From: Variovorax boronicumulans
GTDB lineage: Bacteria > Pseudomonadota > Gammaproteobacteria > Burkholderiales > Burkholderiaceae_C
DNA: 64,000 nt
Reading direction: 5' to 3'
Assembly (NCBI RefSeq): GCF_030812215.1
Contig: NZ_JAUSSG010000003.1
Location: forward strand, 248,001-312,000
Shown here in pieces: positions 63,431 to 64,000 of the stretch. A model generated the notes under the pieces. That model was not told where the DNA came from. It was given only the letters and a program-made list of their open reading frames with translations, and did not search any database. The position numbers and the translations under genes were made by a program. Each line of letters starts with the position of its first letter. Position 1 is the stretch's first letter.

Positions 63431-64000
63431 ATGGTAGCGATCGTTAGCGGCAACAGCCTCGGGTTGAGCTTGGCGTCTTTGGCAACGCTCGGGCAGCGGG
63501 GCACACAGGGGGCCGCCGGCCAGGGGCGCAATGGCGAGCAGGCCTTCGTCAACATCGCCAACGGCAATCTGGTGCTGCAGGACTTCGACGACAAGCTCGT
63601 CGGGCGAGGCCTGGACATCCAGGCTGTCCGTACCTACAACAGCCAGGGCCTGCTGAACGACGACAACGCGGACAACTGGGTCGTGGGCGCATATGGCCAG
63701 CGCGTCCAGCTCACCGGCACGGTCGCCACGGCCGGCAGCACCCTCACGCGCACAGATCGCGACGGCGCCAGTGCCGTCTACACATGGGACGTCGCGCGCA
63801 GCCTCTACGTCAGCTCGGCCGGAGCCGGCGCGTTCGACACCATTGCCTACGATTCCACGGCGCTGCGCTTCACGTGGACCGACGGCAGCACCGGCCTGCT
63901 GGAACGCTACGAGTCGACAGGCCAGGGCCGCCTGCTCACGGCGAGCGATCCTGCCGGCAATACGCTGACCTACGCCTACAACGCCAACGGCACGCTGCAG
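63431..64000 (+). CDS. RHS/YD-repeat protein, N-terminal part
   Basis: From the ATG at 63431, 190 open codons run to the right edge, starting MVAIVSGNSLGLSLASLATL and continuing '..RNGEQAFVNIANGNLVLQDFDDKLVGRGLDIQAVRTYNSQGLLNDDNADNW'. The last residues 'LLTASDPAGNTLTYAYNANGTLQ' are a YD-repeat unit. The 'V-N-x-A-x-G-N-L-V-L-Q-D-x-D-x-x-L-x-G-R-G' opening is the head of giant RHS-type proteins of this bacterial group, which can exceed 2000 residues. They are secreted or surface proteins that often carry a toxin at the variable C-terminus. No signal peptide is seen, suggesting an unusual export path. The C-terminus and neighbours are outside the window. Confidence 0.85.
   Translation, partial: MVAIVSGNSLGLSLASLATLGQRGTQGAAGQGRNGEQAFVNIANGNLVLQDFDDKLVGRGLDIQAVRTYNSQGLLNDDNADNWVVGAYGQRVQLTGTVATAGSTLTRTDRDGASAVYTWDVARSLYVSSAGAGAFDTIAYDSTALRFTWTDGSTGLLERYESTGQGRLLTASDPAGNTLTYAYNANGTLQ

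Overview
The window is high-GC, densely coded chromosomal DNA, most consistent with a soil or plant-associated betaproteobacterium of the Comamonadaceae, probably Variovorax. Supporting signs are a Bug/TctC-type periplasmic binding protein, several NMT1-type ABC binding proteins, LysR/GntR/AraC regulators divergent from short catabolic operons, a cysteine-dioxygenase-family thiol oxygenase, and the start of a giant RHS/YD-repeat protein. The genus is inference from gene style and gene sets, not from a marker gene. No rRNA, tRNA, CRISPR array, insertion sequence or integrase was seen.

Layout. Positions 1-7.6 kb hold small household and regulatory genes (VOC protein, WYL regulator, nucleotidyltransferase, SMP-30-like protein, an SDR/AraC divergent pair, a PrsW-type protease, an NlpC/P60 lipoprotein). 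Positions 7.6-18.5 kb carry an E. coli-type KdsA, CstA with its small YbdD partner, a CPG2-like M20 peptidase, a TonB siderophore receptor followed by a Sel1 protein, an ankyrin protein and a polyglycine lipoprotein. Positions 18.5-24.1 kb form a sulfur-compound operon: thiol dioxygenase, four-domain rhodanese, Bug binding protein and cystathionine beta-lyase-like enzyme, with a divergent LysR gene.

Positions 24.1-29.6 kb are a type VI secretion cargo module: VgrG, a two-domain cell-wall-hydrolase effector (M23-like plus GH19) and an overlapping candidate immunity gene. Base composition drops inside it, and it lies where the rest of a urease operon would be expected downstream of ureD. Positions 29.6-33.5 kb hold ureD, a nucleoside deaminase and an NMT1-type binding protein, divergent from a Rieske oxygenase across an intergenic region with a striking 241-bp dyad symmetry.

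Positions 33.5-37.7 kb hold dadA/Lrp, GNAT, OsmC and a beta-lactamase-fold hydrolase whose leader contains six copies of an 8-bp repeat, followed by a truncated lipase-like gene. Positions 38.2-45.4 kb look like an envelope-modification neighbourhood: two OmpR/histidine-kinase pairs, LpxO, a PAP2 phosphatase and an OafA-type acyltransferase. Positions 45.7-48.9 kb hold a complete ABC importer plus a nucleoside deaminase, a paralogue of the module at 30.5-32 kb.

The last part has MaeB malic enzyme, a flavoprotein with a halogenase-type WxWxIP motif, the glyoxylate carboligase pathway (gcl-hyi-glxR with LysR), a Tat-exported carotenoid oxygenase with a DUF2141 protein, an AI-2E-family permease, a DctA/GntR operon with two visible operators, and the 5' end of an RHS-repeat gene running off the window.
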